64,000 nucleotides of DNA from Saccharicrinis fermentans DSM 9555 = JCM 21142 (GCF_000517085.1 NZ_KI912107.1:2911980-2975979); one strand, 5' to 3'; shown: positions 10,280 through 19,052, counted from the stretch's first letter. A program made the numbers and translations. Notes: generated by a model not told the origin, from the letters alone.

Positions 10280-10708
10280 TTAAATATAATACATTAAACT
10301 CTCATTCAAGTCTCTGTATTGCTTCTGAATATCAAACAAAGTTTTTTCAGACAAAACTCCACGCACCCCATCTATGGTTTCATTAAGTATCAAAGCCACT
10401 GCCTTTTGATTACTTGAAATATCACCTGTAATATTCAATTCTTTTTTATAAGACCCTTCCAAGCAATCAAAAACCATAAGCAAAGTTACTTCATGTGGCT
10501 TATATTTTAAACGATATCCTCCACCTGCACCTTTTTTCACCTCCAATAAACCACCTTTCTTCAAGGAAACAGCAATGGCCTCTAAAAATTTCATTGGGAT
10601 ACTATGTCGCAATGATATTTGATAAATCCCCATGAACCGTCCTTCACTTAATTCTGCCAATGCCAATAGGAACCTTAACCCATACTCTGTTTTCTTTGAA
10701 AATTTCAT
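10280..10708 (-). CDS. Rrf2-family transcriptional regulator, CymR-like (no Fe-S cysteines)
   Basis: Winged-helix DNA-binding protein of 142 residues. MKFSKKTEYGLRFLLALAEL is the family N-terminus; GAGGGYRLKYKPHEVTLL is the wing and linker. The three Cys that bind a cluster in IscR/NsrR are absent: only one Cys (FDCLEGS) is present. That places it nearer CymR, the cysteine-metabolism repressor of Bacillus, which senses O-acetylserine through CysK. Adjacency to cysK supports this role (inference). The start at 10708 is chosen over upstream codons because the family begins at MKFS; this ATG is the last codon of a repeated leader element. Confidence 0.85.
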   Translation of the reverse strand: MKFSKKTEYGLRFLLALAELSEGRFMGIYQISLRHSIPMKFLEAIAVSLKKGGLLEVKKGAGGGYRLKYKPHEVTLLMVFDCLEGSYKKELNITGDISSNQKAVALILNETIDGVRGVLSEKTLFDIQKQYRDLNESLMYYI

Positions 10709-10798
10709 GTGTCTAAATTTAATTTTTAATGGCCACATGGAACTCACCAAAATCAATCACACTCCTGTGTATGAAGCTATTCCCATGGCTCGTTTCAT
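10706..10798 (-). repeat. GEFH leader element, copy E (in front of Rrf2 gene)
   Basis: On the minus strand it begins ATGAAACGAGCCATGG and ends TTTAGACACATG; the last ATG is the start codon of the regulator gene. The core reads GGTGAGTTCCATGTGGCCATT, encoding GEFHVAI in one frame. Relative to copies A and B one base is missing in the first third, so the opening ATG is out of frame with the core. Confidence 0.7.
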
Positions 10799-10945
10799 GA
10801 CATCTTATTTTTAGTAATGCATACCTAAGATATATGTATTAAACTACACAAGTATACAATAAGTTCACGAAATAAAATAGATTAAAACAAATATACACCT
10901 ATTTATTTAGTAGGATTAAAAAAAGAAGGGCTTACCAACTACACC

Positions 10946-12112
10946 CTAAAACGCCTCACCTAAGGTAAAGAAGAATCCGGAATTTCCACCCGAAGAGATA
11001 CCATAATCGAATCTAAAATTTAGTTTTTCTTTTTCTATTACTTTAACACGCAGTCCTGCCCCGAGCATCACATGTATATTTTTCCATATCGAAGCATCCC
11101 ATTTTTCCGAGATATTACCTACTCCCGTAAACACCTCATACCCCAGGCGCCACCACAAGGGAGAGCGGTAAGCCGTTTGCATATACACGCTATTTTTATC
11201 CATATATTTATACGGGTGTGAGATACCGCGCAATAACTTTTTACCACCCAATACGGGTAAACGAAAAAAAGGCACATTACCATGTGCAGATTTAAGATAG
11301 AACTGAGAAGCCAACACCCTGTCTTTTTTAGTCAGGCTAATAAATCTACGAACATCCAGAGTAACAGTAGAAAAGGAATAATCACCCCATACTTTCGGAT
11401 AGTGCATATACGAAAGACTTGCAAAAGAACCCTTATCAGGAAAAACAATACTATTCCTATCATCATATCTCAACATAGGCCCCAAGCCCAGCACATCACC
11501 TCCATCATAACCCAACACCCCATTATTCAACACACTACCACCCACAACCTTAACATCAAACAACCCAATATCATAGTTAATACCCGCATAAAACTCTCTA
11601 GTCAGTCCCTTCATCACCTCTCCCCTAAACTGCAAACTTTTCACTTCCATTTCAGCGTAGAGCTCTTTATCCTCCCAATTACCTATGGAATAAAATTTAT
11701 CAGGCATCCATTCATAAATCCACTTATTACGAATATACCAATCGTTTTTTGTATAGAAATTAGAGGTAATATTGAGTGCATACATACCACTGGTTGAATA
11801 CCTTATGTAAGGAGAAATATTAGAAGGTCTGTCATACTTAGCGATCTCTTTATTACCTCCCATATAAAATCTCCACACAGGCATGATACCTAACTCCAAC
11901 TGAGAACGTTCTTCATATGCTACCAGAGGCAATATAAAAAAAGTATACTTCTCTTTTTCAAAGGTTAACAAATCAACACCTTTGTCTGCCAAGTCGGCCA
12001 TTTTTTTTATCACTCCCGGCACGCGCTCATCTTTAACACGATCCGCTTGTCCATAAGTAGCAATATATATAAGCCAAAGAACGACAACAAGCAAGTATTT
12101 ATTTGAAATCAT
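10946..12112 (-). CDS. Omp85/BamA-type beta-barrel outer-membrane protein without POTRA domains
   Basis: Signal peptide (residues 1-21, ending TYGQA) followed by a chain of amphipathic strands ending in a C-terminal Phe, as expected for a barrel. The segment RDDRNSIVFPDKGSFASLSY and the later LPVLGGKKLLRGISH (an RG[FY]-like loop) match the bacterial surface antigen (Omp85 C-terminal) family. At 388 residues there is room for the barrel but no POTRA repeats. Its cargo is unknown. It lies on the same strand as the sulfur genes, but a 237-bp gap to the regulator suggests its own transcript. Confidence 0.8.
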   Translation of the reverse strand: MISNKYLLVVVLWLIYIATYGQADRVKDERVPGVIKKMADLADKGVDLLTFEKEKYTFFILPLVAYEERSQLELGIMPVWRFYMGGNKEIAKYDRPSNISPYIRYSTSGMYALNITSNFYTKNDWYIRNKWIYEWMPDKFYSIGNWEDKELYAEMEVKSLQFRGEVMKGLTREFYAGINYDIGLFDVKVVGGSVLNNGVLGYDGGDVLGLGPMLRYDDRNSIVFPDKGSFASLSYMHYPKVWGDYSFSTVTLDVRRFISLTKKDRVLASQFYLKSAHGNVPFFRLPVLGGKKLLRGISHPYKYMDKNSVYMQTAYRSPLWWRLGYEVFTGVGNISEKWDASIWKNIHVMLGAGLRVKVIEKEKLNFRFDYGISSGGNSGFFFTLGEAF

Positions 12113-12297
12113 ATTTTATCAGTTCACCGTATTATTGAGCAACCCGCCAACGGAAGATACATTTATCCATAAGGAACACCCATACAATATTCGCTTTACG
12201 CAGCCAGAAGTTAACTTGTTACCGAAAACACACAATTTACCCTCTCATATAAAACGAAGTAATTTCAAATAAATTATAATCATCCTTGATCTGCTTA

Positions 12298-13539
12298 TCA
12301 CACCTTAGACAAAGCCATCTCAAAATCAGCTATCAGATCCTCCACATCCTCAATACCCACTGATATACGAAGCATGGTATCCCTATTTTGCATCTTCAGT
12401 TTTTCCTCATCCGAAAACTCCGCATATATGGTAGACCACGGATGGATGATTAAAGTTTTATTATCGTTTAAATTAGTGGCCCGACGCACCACCTGCAAAG
12501 CATCCATCAACCTATAGCAATGCGACTTAGACTCCAAGTCAATCGACATCACCGCACCCGGCTTTCCTGAAAACTGCTTAAGACTCAAAGTATAATTAGG
12601 ATGGGACTTTAATCCTGGATAACTAACAGACTTTATTTTCGATTTTTTTTCAAAAAACACGCCCAGCTGCAAGCAATTTTCCACACATCTATCCACCCGA
12701 AGCGCTAAAATATCCATACCTAGGTTCATAAAATGAGCCGTATGCGCTGTCATACAAGCTCCCAAATGACGAAATATTTCCTTACGAATACGGGACACCA
12801 GTTCATTACCAGCAAAACGATGGGACCACTTGGTCAATGCTGGCATCTGCGACCAGTCAAAAACCCCATTATCCACAATAGCTCCTCCCACAGCAGCAGC
12901 TCCTCCCGAAATAAACTTAGTAGTAGACATCACCTCCACATCCACTCCAAAATCAGAAGATTTAAAAACATAAGGTGGGGTCAGTGTAGAATCCACAACC
13001 ACAGCAACCCGATGCGCATGGGCAATCGTAGACAAGGCTGTAATATCAGCCACTTCCAACTGAGGATTGGTGATGGTTTCAAAAAAAAGAACACGTGTTT
13101 TTGCATCAATAGCCATCTCTACTTCTTGAGGCTGGCTCATATCCACAAATTTAACTTCTATACCCCAGGATGTAAGCGTATCTTTAAGCAAAGCATAAGT
13201 ATGGCCAAACAAATGATCAGATGTTACTACATTACCCCCCGGTTCCACCAAGGCCAGTAGTGTATTTGAAATAGCTGCCATTCCAGACGAAAGTGCAACA
13301 ACACTTTTGGCTTCAGTCACCTTTTTCAATTTCTTTTCGAAATACTCCACCGTTGGGTTTGATGTCCGACTGTACATATGCGCCACCTCTTTACCAGTAA
13401 ACACCTCTTCAATATCCTGCGAAGTATCAAACTCATAAGCCACGCTATCATAAATAGGCATGTGCAACGAATTATAAACATCACCTTTAGGGAATGGGGT
13501 ATGTAAAGCGCCAGTTGTATAACCTTGTTTCTTTGTCAT
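12298..13539 (-). CDS. Cys/Met metabolism PLP enzyme (O-acetylhomoserine sulfhydrylase / cystathionine gamma-synthase class)
   Basis: Fold-type I PLP enzyme. Motifs: YSRTSNPTVEYFEKKL, VALSSGMAAISNTLLALVEP, DSTLTPPYVFKSSDFGVDV and the PLP lysine in MSTTKFISGG. Family members use O-acetyl- or O-succinyl-homoserine with sulfide or cysteine to make homocysteine or cystathionine. The TKFI[SN]GG context and the aromatic-rich N-terminus favour the O-acetylhomoserine sulfhydrylase side, but specificity cannot be fixed by eye. The ATG at 13539 (MTKKQGYTTGALHTP) is chosen over a longer, hydrophobic upstream extension that is unlike the family. Confidence 0.85.
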   Translation of the reverse strand: MTKKQGYTTGALHTPFPKGDVYNSLHMPIYDSVAYEFDTSQDIEEVFTGKEVAHMYSRTSNPTVEYFEKKLKKVTEAKSVVALSSGMAAISNTLLALVEPGGNVVTSDHLFGHTYALLKDTLTSWGIEVKFVDMSQPQEVEMAIDAKTRVLFFETITNPQLEVADITALSTIAHAHRVAVVVDSTLTPPYVFKSSDFGVDVEVMSTTKFISGGAAAVGGAIVDNGVFDWSQMPALTKWSHRFAGNELVSRIRKEIFRHLGACMTAHTAHFMNLGMDILALRVDRCVENCLQLGVFFEKKSKIKSVSYPGLKSHPNYTLSLKQFSGKPGAVMSIDLESKSHCYRLMDALQVVRRATNLNDNKTLIIHPWSTIYAEFSDEEKLKMQNRDTMLRISVGIEDVEDLIADFEMALSKV

Positions 13540-13605
13540 GGTACGAATTTTATGAAGACAAAAAAATGACAAAAAAACAAGTAACACAAATTAATCACCT
13601 ATGGT

Positions 13606-14058
13606 TTATCTTCGTTTCCGCACATCATCTTCCGAAACCACCTCACTTGCCGCCTCACTATCACTCCTGATATAATTAATCACGCCAGCTATCTCCCTAT
13701 CGCTAAGGCCTCTATATGAAGCCATTACTCCCTTATACTTCACCCCTTCCACAATTATTTCTTCATTACTACCATTCAACAACACATCAATAAGGTAGTC
13801 TTTATTTCCTCCTACTCTTTTAGTATTCTTTAGTGGTGGATAAATTTTAGGAACCCCCATTCTATTTGCCTGATGACAAACTTTACAATTTCTATCATAC
13901 ACTAACTTACCTGCATCAAAGCGATCATTCCTTTTATCCATAGATGAGACAGGAGAAGACCACGCTTTGGCTTCCACTTTTTTTTCTTCTTTCTTTTGTC
14001 CACACCCAGAGAACATCAATACAAACAAGATACAAACTCCAACAACTAAAAATTTCAT
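13606..14058 (-). CDS. Cytochrome c lipoprotein (single haem)
   Basis: A lipobox MFSGC near residue 19 marks an envelope lipoprotein. One haem-binding CKVCH lies in the middle (about residue 59) and a distal Met is likely in GVMASYRGLSDREIAGVINYI, typical of small class I cytochromes c. A charged low-complexity linker separates the lipid anchor from the haem domain. It probably carries electrons at the periplasmic face. It lies 66 bp upstream of the PLP enzyme gene on the same strand; functional linkage is not evident. Confidence 0.85.
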   Translation of the reverse strand: MKFLVVGVCILFVLMFSGCGQKKEEKKVEAKAWSSPVSSMDKRNDRFDAGKLVYDRNCKVCHQANRMGVPKIYPPLKNTKRVGGNKDYLIDVLLNGSNEEIIVEGVKYKGVMASYRGLSDREIAGVINYIRSDSEAASEVVSEDDVRKRR

Positions 14059-14290
14059 AAAAAAAACTTTACTTATTACACATTAAAACAATAAGATATC
14101 CCTATCTCCATAAACTTTCACCGGCAAAAAAATAGCTCATCTAAAAAAGTGAAGAACACAACACATTTACAACCTTTTAACAACACCAACGTTAAACCAT
14201 AAAAAATAAACTATAAACCGGATAGTGAATAAACATTACGTTGATTAAAATGTTTTTTTCTTCGGGTAAAAACTAAGAATAAGATTTTAA

Positions 14291-14298
14291 TATCTTTG
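14291..14298 (+). promoter_or_regulatory. Promoter -7 element for pRiA4b-like gene and miaA
   Basis: TATCTTTG matches TAnnTTTG, 18 bp before the ATG at 14317. Confidence 0.5.
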
Positions 14299-14316
14299 CC
14301 GTCTTTTAAAAAAAAT

Positions 14317-14868
14317 ATGATGTCGATTAAATTAAGAATAATTTCAGGAGAAGACGAAGATTTTTTCAGGGAGATAGAGATTGGTAGCGAAGCGACTTTT
14401 CTTGTACTCCATAATTTCATTCAGGAAATACTAGATTTTGATGAAGGTCAGATGGCTTCTTTTTTTATCACGGATGAAGAATGGCAAAAGAAAGAGGAGA
14501 TCACCCTGATGGACATGGCGCTGGATGAAACCTCCGATTCGTTTGTTATGTCAGACACCCCTCTGGGTCAGTTTATCACCAATAAAAAACAAAGGTTATT
14601 ATATGTATTTGACTTCTTTAACGAACGTAGCTTATTTATAGAAGCTTATGAAGTAAGCACCGCTCTTTGCCCACACCCCCAATGCCTGAGATCGCAAGGG
14701 AAAGCACCAGAACAATTAGACATGAGTAATCTCTTATCTTTATCAATGGGAGAACCAAGCAACAATATAGATAACGACTACGACGAAGATATCTTTTCAG
14801 GATTAGAGGATGATGATTACGATCATGATTCTTTGATATCATACACCGATAATCTAGAAGACCTTTAG
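14317..14868 (+). CDS. pRiA4b ORF-3-like protein
   Basis: 183-residue soluble protein. The opening KLRIISGEDEDFFREIEIGS and TFLVLHNFIQEILDFDEGQMASFF resemble the plasmid pRiA4b ORF-3 (IS1096 TnpR) fold, which is widespread and of unknown function. Unlike the usual form, the C-terminal third is strongly acidic (DNDYDEDIFSGLEDDDYDHD). Start chosen at the first ATG (14317); the adjacent ATG at 14320 is equally possible. It precedes miaA by 38 bp and is probably cotranscribed with it. Confidence 0.7.
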   Translation: MMSIKLRIISGEDEDFFREIEIGSEATFLVLHNFIQEILDFDEGQMASFFITDEEWQKKEEITLMDMALDETSDSFVMSDTPLGQFITNKKQRLLYVFDFFNERSLFIEAYEVSTALCPHPQCLRSQGKAPEQLDMSNLLSLSMGEPSNNIDNDYDEDIFSGLEDDDYDHDSLISYTDNLEDL

Positions 14869-14906
14869 ATAGCAGACAAAAGTTTAAAACGTATTGTATT
14901 TATCTT

Positions 14907-15815
14907 ATGCCGTCAACAAAAAAAACGCTAATAGTAATCGTGGGACCCACTGGGATTGGCAAAACAAAAACAAGCATACAAATAGCCCAGCATTTCAAAA
15001 CAGAGATTATATCAGCCGATTCGCGACAAATATTTAAGGAACTTAAAATTGGAACCGCCACACCTAGTGCTGAAGAACTAGCTGCAGCGCAACACCACCA
15101 TATCGGATCCCACTCCATTCATGATTACTACAGCGCATGGGAGTTCGAACAGGATGCAATAGAACTGAGTGAACAGCTCTTCAAAAAATACAGTCAGCTG
15201 ATACTAACCGGTGGATCAATGATGTATATAGATGCCGTATGCAATGGTATCGACGAGTTACCAACCATCGACCAGGAATTAAGAGAGCAACTGAAACAAC
15301 AATATAACAACGAAGGCATAGACTCTATCCGACGACAACTCAAGCAGCTCGATCCTGTTTTTTACGATCAGGTTGATTTAAAAAACCACAAACGAGTGAT
15401 CCATGCGGTAGAAATTTGTCTGATGACCGGCAACCCCTATAGCTCTTTAAGAACCAATACTACAAAACAGCGCCCCTTCGATATAGTGAAGATAGGACTC
15501 GAAATGGATAGAAAAGATATTTATGACAGAATCAATAAACGAGTAGACCTAATGATTGAGGCAGGACTGATAGAAGAAGCCAAGCAATTCCATCCTCAAA
15601 AAGAACTGAACTCATTAAATACCGTAGGCTACAAAGAACTATTTGCTTATTTTGATGGCGAATGTGATTTGCCCAAAGCCATCGAATTGATCAAAAGAAA
15701 CAGTCGCCGTTATGCAAAAAAGCAACTGACATGGTTTAAAAAAGATAAAAAAACAACTTGGTTTGACCCCAACGATATAAATAAAATGATTAGTTTTATC
15801 GAACAAAAAATTTAA
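14907..15815 (+). CDS. miaA: tRNA dimethylallyltransferase
   Basis: Transfers a dimethylallyl group to A37 of tRNAs that read UNN codons. Seen: P-loop IVGPTGIGKTKTS (residues ~10-22), SADSRQIFKELKIGTATPS (the DSxQxY-like motif, here DSRQIF), HHHIGSHSIHDYYSAWEFE, and the C-terminal RRYAKKQLTWFKK. 302 residues is normal. The transcript ends at a hairpin that begins one base after the stop. Confidence 0.95.
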   Translation: MPSTKKTLIVIVGPTGIGKTKTSIQIAQHFKTEIISADSRQIFKELKIGTATPSAEELAAAQHHHIGSHSIHDYYSAWEFEQDAIELSEQLFKKYSQLILTGGSMMYIDAVCNGIDELPTIDQELREQLKQQYNNEGIDSIRRQLKQLDPVFYDQVDLKNHKRVIHAVEICLMTGNPYSSLRTNTTKQRPFDIVKIGLEMDRKDIYDRINKRVDLMIEAGLIEEAKQFHPQKELNSLNTVGYKELFAYFDGECDLPKAIELIKRNSRRYAKKQLTWFKKDKKTTWFDPNDINKMISFIEQKI

Positions 15816-15816
15816 T

Positions 15817-15879
15817 GCACCGGACTTTTATACTTAATTAATCTCACGGTTTACACCTTTTGTCCGGTGCGTTTTTTTT
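15817..15879 (+). terminator. miaA terminator whose right arm lies inside the opposing methyltransferase gene
   Basis: GCACCGGAC (15817-15825) pairs perfectly with GTCCGGTGC (15862-15870), followed by G and eight T. The right arm and T tract are the last coding codons of the converging gene (Lys-Lys-Thr-His-Arg-Thr). Confidence 0.7.
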
Positions 15880-16592
15880 GCCACCACAATGGTATGAAAG
15901 GATCGCTCGGTCCACGCTTCTTTTTTAAAGGATCCATAAAAACGTACCTCACCAAAGAGACCATCGAGCATTTTATACAAGTCATCTTTTAAAATGGGTA
16001 TCAATGGTAATGACTGCGAATAGGACTCGCCACTGTGCTTATCCTTCAGTTTCGTAGCAAAACGAATCACTCCATTCTCTTGCCGAACATAATCTCGGTC
16101 AAAAACATACTTATCACTTTCTATGGTAGGCAACTGAGAAATATCATTACCAATGACCCAGTCATAATTAACAAGCTGCAGCACAATAAAACCTCCGGTA
16201 TGTAAAACCGATGCCACCGAGCGAAGGTATTCATTTACCTGGTCTATTGCAGGCAGATGAGCCAAAGTATTACCCAAACAATACACAAGGTCATAATAAT
16301 TCGCCTTATAATGGTCTGTCACCTTAAGCAGGTCACCCGTAGCAAAATGCACATTAATAGCCTGCGGACACTTAAGTTTAGCCTTCTCGATCATACTTGT
16401 ATCCAAATCGAAGGCATCCACAAAGGCACTCCTCCGCCCCAGCTCTATGGCTAAGCTTCCAGTACCACAACCACAATCCAACACTTTTTTACCCACCAAA
16501 TCAGAAAACAACCCTTCCATCAAATGCGCTTGCATTTTATTTAAGGGAAATATTTCGTCGTAAGCCTGTACGATAGAACTATAAAAAGACAT
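15834..16592 (-). CDS. Class I SAM-dependent methyltransferase
   Basis: 252 residues with a Rossmann SAM-binding core: KKVLDCGCGTGSLAIELGRR (motif I, residues ~34-53), VDAFDLDTSMIEKAK (motif II) and YDLVYCLGNTLAHLP (motif IV). The substrate is not apparent. It starts 5 bp after the glycosyltransferase gene ends, so the two are translationally close and possibly work on the same lipid-linked or envelope molecule. The C-terminus is very basic and overlaps the miaA terminator. Confidence 0.8.
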   Translation of the reverse strand: MSFYSSIVQAYDEIFPLNKMQAHLMEGLFSDLVGKKVLDCGCGTGSLAIELGRRSAFVDAFDLDTSMIEKAKLKCPQAINVHFATGDLLKVTDHYKANYYDLVYCLGNTLAHLPAIDQVNEYLRSVASVLHTGGFIVLQLVNYDWVIGNDISQLPTIESDKYVFDRDYVRQENGVIRFATKLKDKHSGESYSQSLPLIPILKDDLYKMLDGLFGEVRFYGSFKKEAWTERSFHTIVVAKKTHRTKGVNREIN

Positions 16593-16597
16593 AATGC

Positions 16598-17548
16598 TTA
16601 TTTTACACGTTTTTCAATCTGATATTTATTTCTTTCCGGATTATTTCTAGAAACCAACTCCGCTAAAAATCCAGCCACAAAAAGTTGCGTACCAATCACC
16701 ATACTCGTAAGGGCGATATAAAAATATGCACTAGAAGTCAGTAAGGGTTCTCTAATTTGATGATACACACTATACAACTTATGCGCACCCAAATAAAGCG
16801 AAGAAAGAAAGCCTATCAAGAACATAAAGATACCCAGACCACCGAATAAATGCATAGGCCTCTTTCCAAACTTAGAAATAAAAGTCACAGAAAGCAGATC
16901 AAGGAACCCCTTTAAAAAGCGTTCGATACCAAACTTAGAAACACCATATTGTCTTTCACGATGAATAACGACCTTTTCGCCAATCTTCGAAAAGCCATTA
17001 CGCTTGGCCAAAATCGGAATATAACGATGCATCTCACCATATACCTCAATACTCTTGACAACATCCTTTCTATAGGCTTTTAAGCCGCAATTAAAATCAT
17101 GTAACTTGATCCCCGAGATATATCTGGCTGTTCTATTAAAAAGCTTACTAGGAATCGTTTTACCCAAAGGATCGTACCTTTTCTTTTTCCACCCGCTCAC
17201 CAAATCATAACCATCCTCAATGATCATACGATACAACTCAGGTAATTCGTTCGGATTATCTTGTAAATCGGCATCCATGGTAATCACAACGTCACCTTCA
17301 GCCGCTTCAAAACCGCTGTATAAAGCTGCTGACTTACCATAATTCCTACGAAACTTAATTCCTTTCACCTCTTGATTTGCTACCGACAAATCCTCAATAA
17401 CCTGCCATGAGCCATCATTACTTCCATCATCCACAAAAATAACTTCAAAGGAAATATTCAGGGGAGTTAACACTCCCCTGACCCATTTGTACAATTCTGT
17501 TAAGGATTCCTCTTCGTTAAAAAGCGGTACTACAATTGATAAATTCAT
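16598..17548 (-). CDS. Family 2 glycosyltransferase (polyprenyl-phosphate type, DPM1/GtrB-like)
   Basis: Membrane-anchored GT-A enzyme of 316 residues. LSIVVPLFNEEESL opens the nucleotide-binding domain, ITMDADLQDNPNEL holds the DXD-like metal site, and LHDFNCGLKAYRKDV is the acceptor loop seen in dolichol/undecaprenyl-phosphate sugar transferases. Two hydrophobic segments near residues 235-260 and 275-300 anchor it in the inner membrane. It probably loads a sugar onto undecaprenyl phosphate; the sugar is unknown. Second gene after DUF4199 in a minus-strand operon. Confidence 0.9.
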   Translation of the reverse strand: MNLSIVVPLFNEEESLTELYKWVRGVLTPLNISFEVIFVDDGSNDGSWQVIEDLSVANQEVKGIKFRRNYGKSAALYSGFEAAEGDVVITMDADLQDNPNELPELYRMIIEDGYDLVSGWKKKRYDPLGKTIPSKLFNRTARYISGIKLHDFNCGLKAYRKDVVKSIEVYGEMHRYIPILAKRNGFSKIGEKVVIHRERQYGVSKFGIERFLKGFLDLLSVTFISKFGKRPMHLFGGLGIFMFLIGFLSSLYLGAHKLYSVYHQIREPLLTSSAYFYIALTSMVIGTQLFVAGFLAELVSRNNPERNKYQIEKRVK

Positions 17549-17573
17549 TCCAAATATAATTTTCTATCCGACA

Positions 17574-18092
17574 TTAAACAGCAGACACCGGATCTTTTTT
17601 AAGAATAGCTGAAATGATTAATGAGATAATCAGACCTCCAATTACAGCCCCTACAATTCCCAGAAGGGCCAATGATATGGGACTCATCATTACATTCATC
17701 ACTCCCTCAATTTGCTCCAACTGAGCCTCGGGAACACCTGCCTGCAACTGTTGTTCCTGGGCAATAGATAACAATTCCTGATGTTTTGCAGGGTCGATAA
17801 AAGTAAAGAAAACATACGTAAATGCACTGGATAGAAAACCGCCTACCAATGTAATTAATACGCCAAGACTAACACCTTGTCCATACTTCATAACACCGTC
17901 ATTTTCCTTTTCTTTGTAGCTTTTTAAGCCCAAAAAAATAAAAATGATAGTGATAACAAAGCCTAAATAACCAAAATACTTATCTCCAAGCATGCCACTA
18001 TAATATGTAAGTAAACTGAATAATATAGATGCTATACCCAAATAAAGCCCATAAGTATAGACCGTTGAAGATTTTGAAGCTGCTTGTTCCAT
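17574..18092 (-). CDS. DUF4199 membrane protein
   Basis: 172-residue integral membrane protein with four hydrophobic segments (about residues 13-31, 38-55, 73-95 and 138-165). The pattern and the pairing with a polyprenyl-type glycosyltransferase are typical of DUF4199 proteins of Bacteroidota. Function is unknown. First gene of the operon leading into the glycosyltransferase 25 bp later. Confidence 0.8.
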   Translation of the reverse strand: MEQAASKSSTVYTYGLYLGIASILFSLLTYYSGMLGDKYFGYLGFVITIIFIFLGLKSYKEKENDGVMKYGQGVSLGVLITLVGGFLSSAFTYVFFTFIDPAKHQELLSIAQEQQLQAGVPEAQLEQIEGVMNVMMSPISLALLGIVGAVIGGLIISLIISAILKKDPVSAV

Positions 18093-18303
18093 AATTTTTA
18101 AAATTTTACTTTAAGATTAGAATTACCTCAAAGATAAACTTTAATTAAATTGTTCATCATAATCACAGCAAAAAAAATCTTTCACATAAAATACAAGACA
18201 ATCACTCAAAAAAACTTAAAAAAAAATACAAAAAATAACTCACTGATAACAAAGACTTTAAAAATACAACGCAAAAAAAATCTCATTTTTTTTAATTTTT
18301 TAC

Positions 18304-18333
18304 TTGTCACGTATAGTATTTTTTCTACTTTTG
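18304..18333 (+). promoter_or_regulatory. Promoter of the SRP RNA-tRNA operon
   Basis: TTG at 18304-18306 and TACTTTTG at 18326-18333 are separated by 19 bp, a good match to the Bacteroidota -33/-7 promoter. It lies just upstream of the SRP RNA. Confidence 0.7.
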
Positions 18334-18339
18334 CATCCG

Positions 18340-18449
18340 CTAAAGCACGGGTAAGTCCTGTACGACCAGCTCCCATTGAACTCCCCCAGGGCCTGACGGC
18401 AGCAAGGGTAAATGGTTGTAGCGGTGCGATGCAGACAGCTTACCCACCC
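18340..18449 (+). ncRNA. ffs: Signal recognition particle RNA (small bacterial type)
   Basis: A ~105-nt hairpin RNA. GGGTAAG (18349-18355) pairs with CTTACCC (18439-18445). The apical part contains CCCCCAGGGCCTGACGGCAG then CAAGGGTA, the conserved domain IV loop that binds Ffh. It ends next to the first tRNA, so it is probably cut from a joint transcript. Confidence 0.9.
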
Positions 18450-18523
18450 GCCGATGTAGCTCAGCTGGCTAGAGCAGCTGATTTGTAATCAGCAGGTCGT
18501 GGGTTCGAGTCCCTCTATCGGCT
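18450..18523 (+). tRNA. tRNA-Thr (UGU), copy 1
   Basis: 74-nt cloverleaf: acceptor GCCGATG/TATCGGC, anticodon loop TTTGTAA with anticodon TGT, T loop TTCGAGT. Directly follows the SRP RNA. Confidence 0.95.
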
Positions 18524-18575
18524 CTTTAGTTTTTAACAAAGGTTAAAAGCATTAAATGTATTGAATTTATTGATT

Positions 18576-18658
18576 GGGGAGATACCAAAGCGGCCAACTG
18601 GGACGGACTGTAACTCCGTTGTCTTACGACTTCGCAGGTTCGAATCCTGCTCTCCCCA
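18576..18658 (+). tRNA. tRNA-Tyr (GUA)
   Basis: Class II tRNA of 83 nt with a long variable arm; acceptor GGGGAGA/TCTCCCC, anticodon GTA in CTGTAAC. Confidence 0.95.
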
Positions 18659-18686
18659 CTAGAAAAATTGTTTTGAAGAAAACAAC

Positions 18687-18760
18687 GCCGATGTAGCTCA
18701 GCTGGCTAGAGCAGCTGATTTGTAATCAGCAGGTCGTGGGTTCGAGTCCCTCTATCGGCT
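18687..18760 (+). tRNA. tRNA-Thr (UGU), copy 2
   Basis: Identical in sequence to the copy at 18450-18523, with anticodon TGT. It lies between tRNA-Tyr and tRNA-Gly. Confidence 0.95.
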
Positions 18761-18774
18761 CTAAATATCAATAA

Positions 18775-18847
18775 GCGAAAGTAGCTCAGCTGATAGAGCA
18801 TTAGCCTTCCAAGCTAAGGGTCGCGGGTTTGATCCCCGTCTTTCGCT
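18775..18847 (+). tRNA. tRNA-Gly (UCC)
   Basis: 73-nt cloverleaf; acceptor GCGAAAG/CTTTCGC, anticodon TCC in CTTCCAA. Confidence 0.95.
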
Positions 18848-18855
18848 CAACAAAA

Positions 18856-18889
18856 AGCCATCTGATTTAATTCGGATGGCTTTTTTTTT
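18856..18889 (+). terminator. Terminator of the tRNA operon
   Basis: AGCCATCTGA/TTCGGATGGCT hairpin followed by nine T, right after tRNA-Gly. Confidence 0.85.
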
Positions 18890-18894
18890 AAAAA

Positions 18895-19052
18895 GTTGCA
18901 AAGTTAGTAATTGTGGGATCTGGGTCAGTCCCAAAAGTTGGGTATAAATGTTGTTTATTGTTGTCATGCATTTTCTTGTTAATCTGGACAAGAAGAACTT
19001 TACATCAACAACACCTTTGAATTGTCTTCTGAAATCCTTTACTTTTGCATTG
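18895..19052 (-). pseudogene. C-terminal remnant of an ISL3 (ISAon1-like) transposase
   Basis: The minus strand reads FNAKVKDFRRQFKGVVDVKF followed by FLSRLT, the conserved C-terminal signature of ISL3-group transposases (normally ...ESFNAKxKxFRxQFRGVxDxxFFLxRL). The upstream catalytic part is missing and is replaced by a small palindromic repeat at 19053-19109. No terminal inverted repeats could be identified. It lies next to the tRNA operon and marks the edge of the accessory region. Confidence 0.6.
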
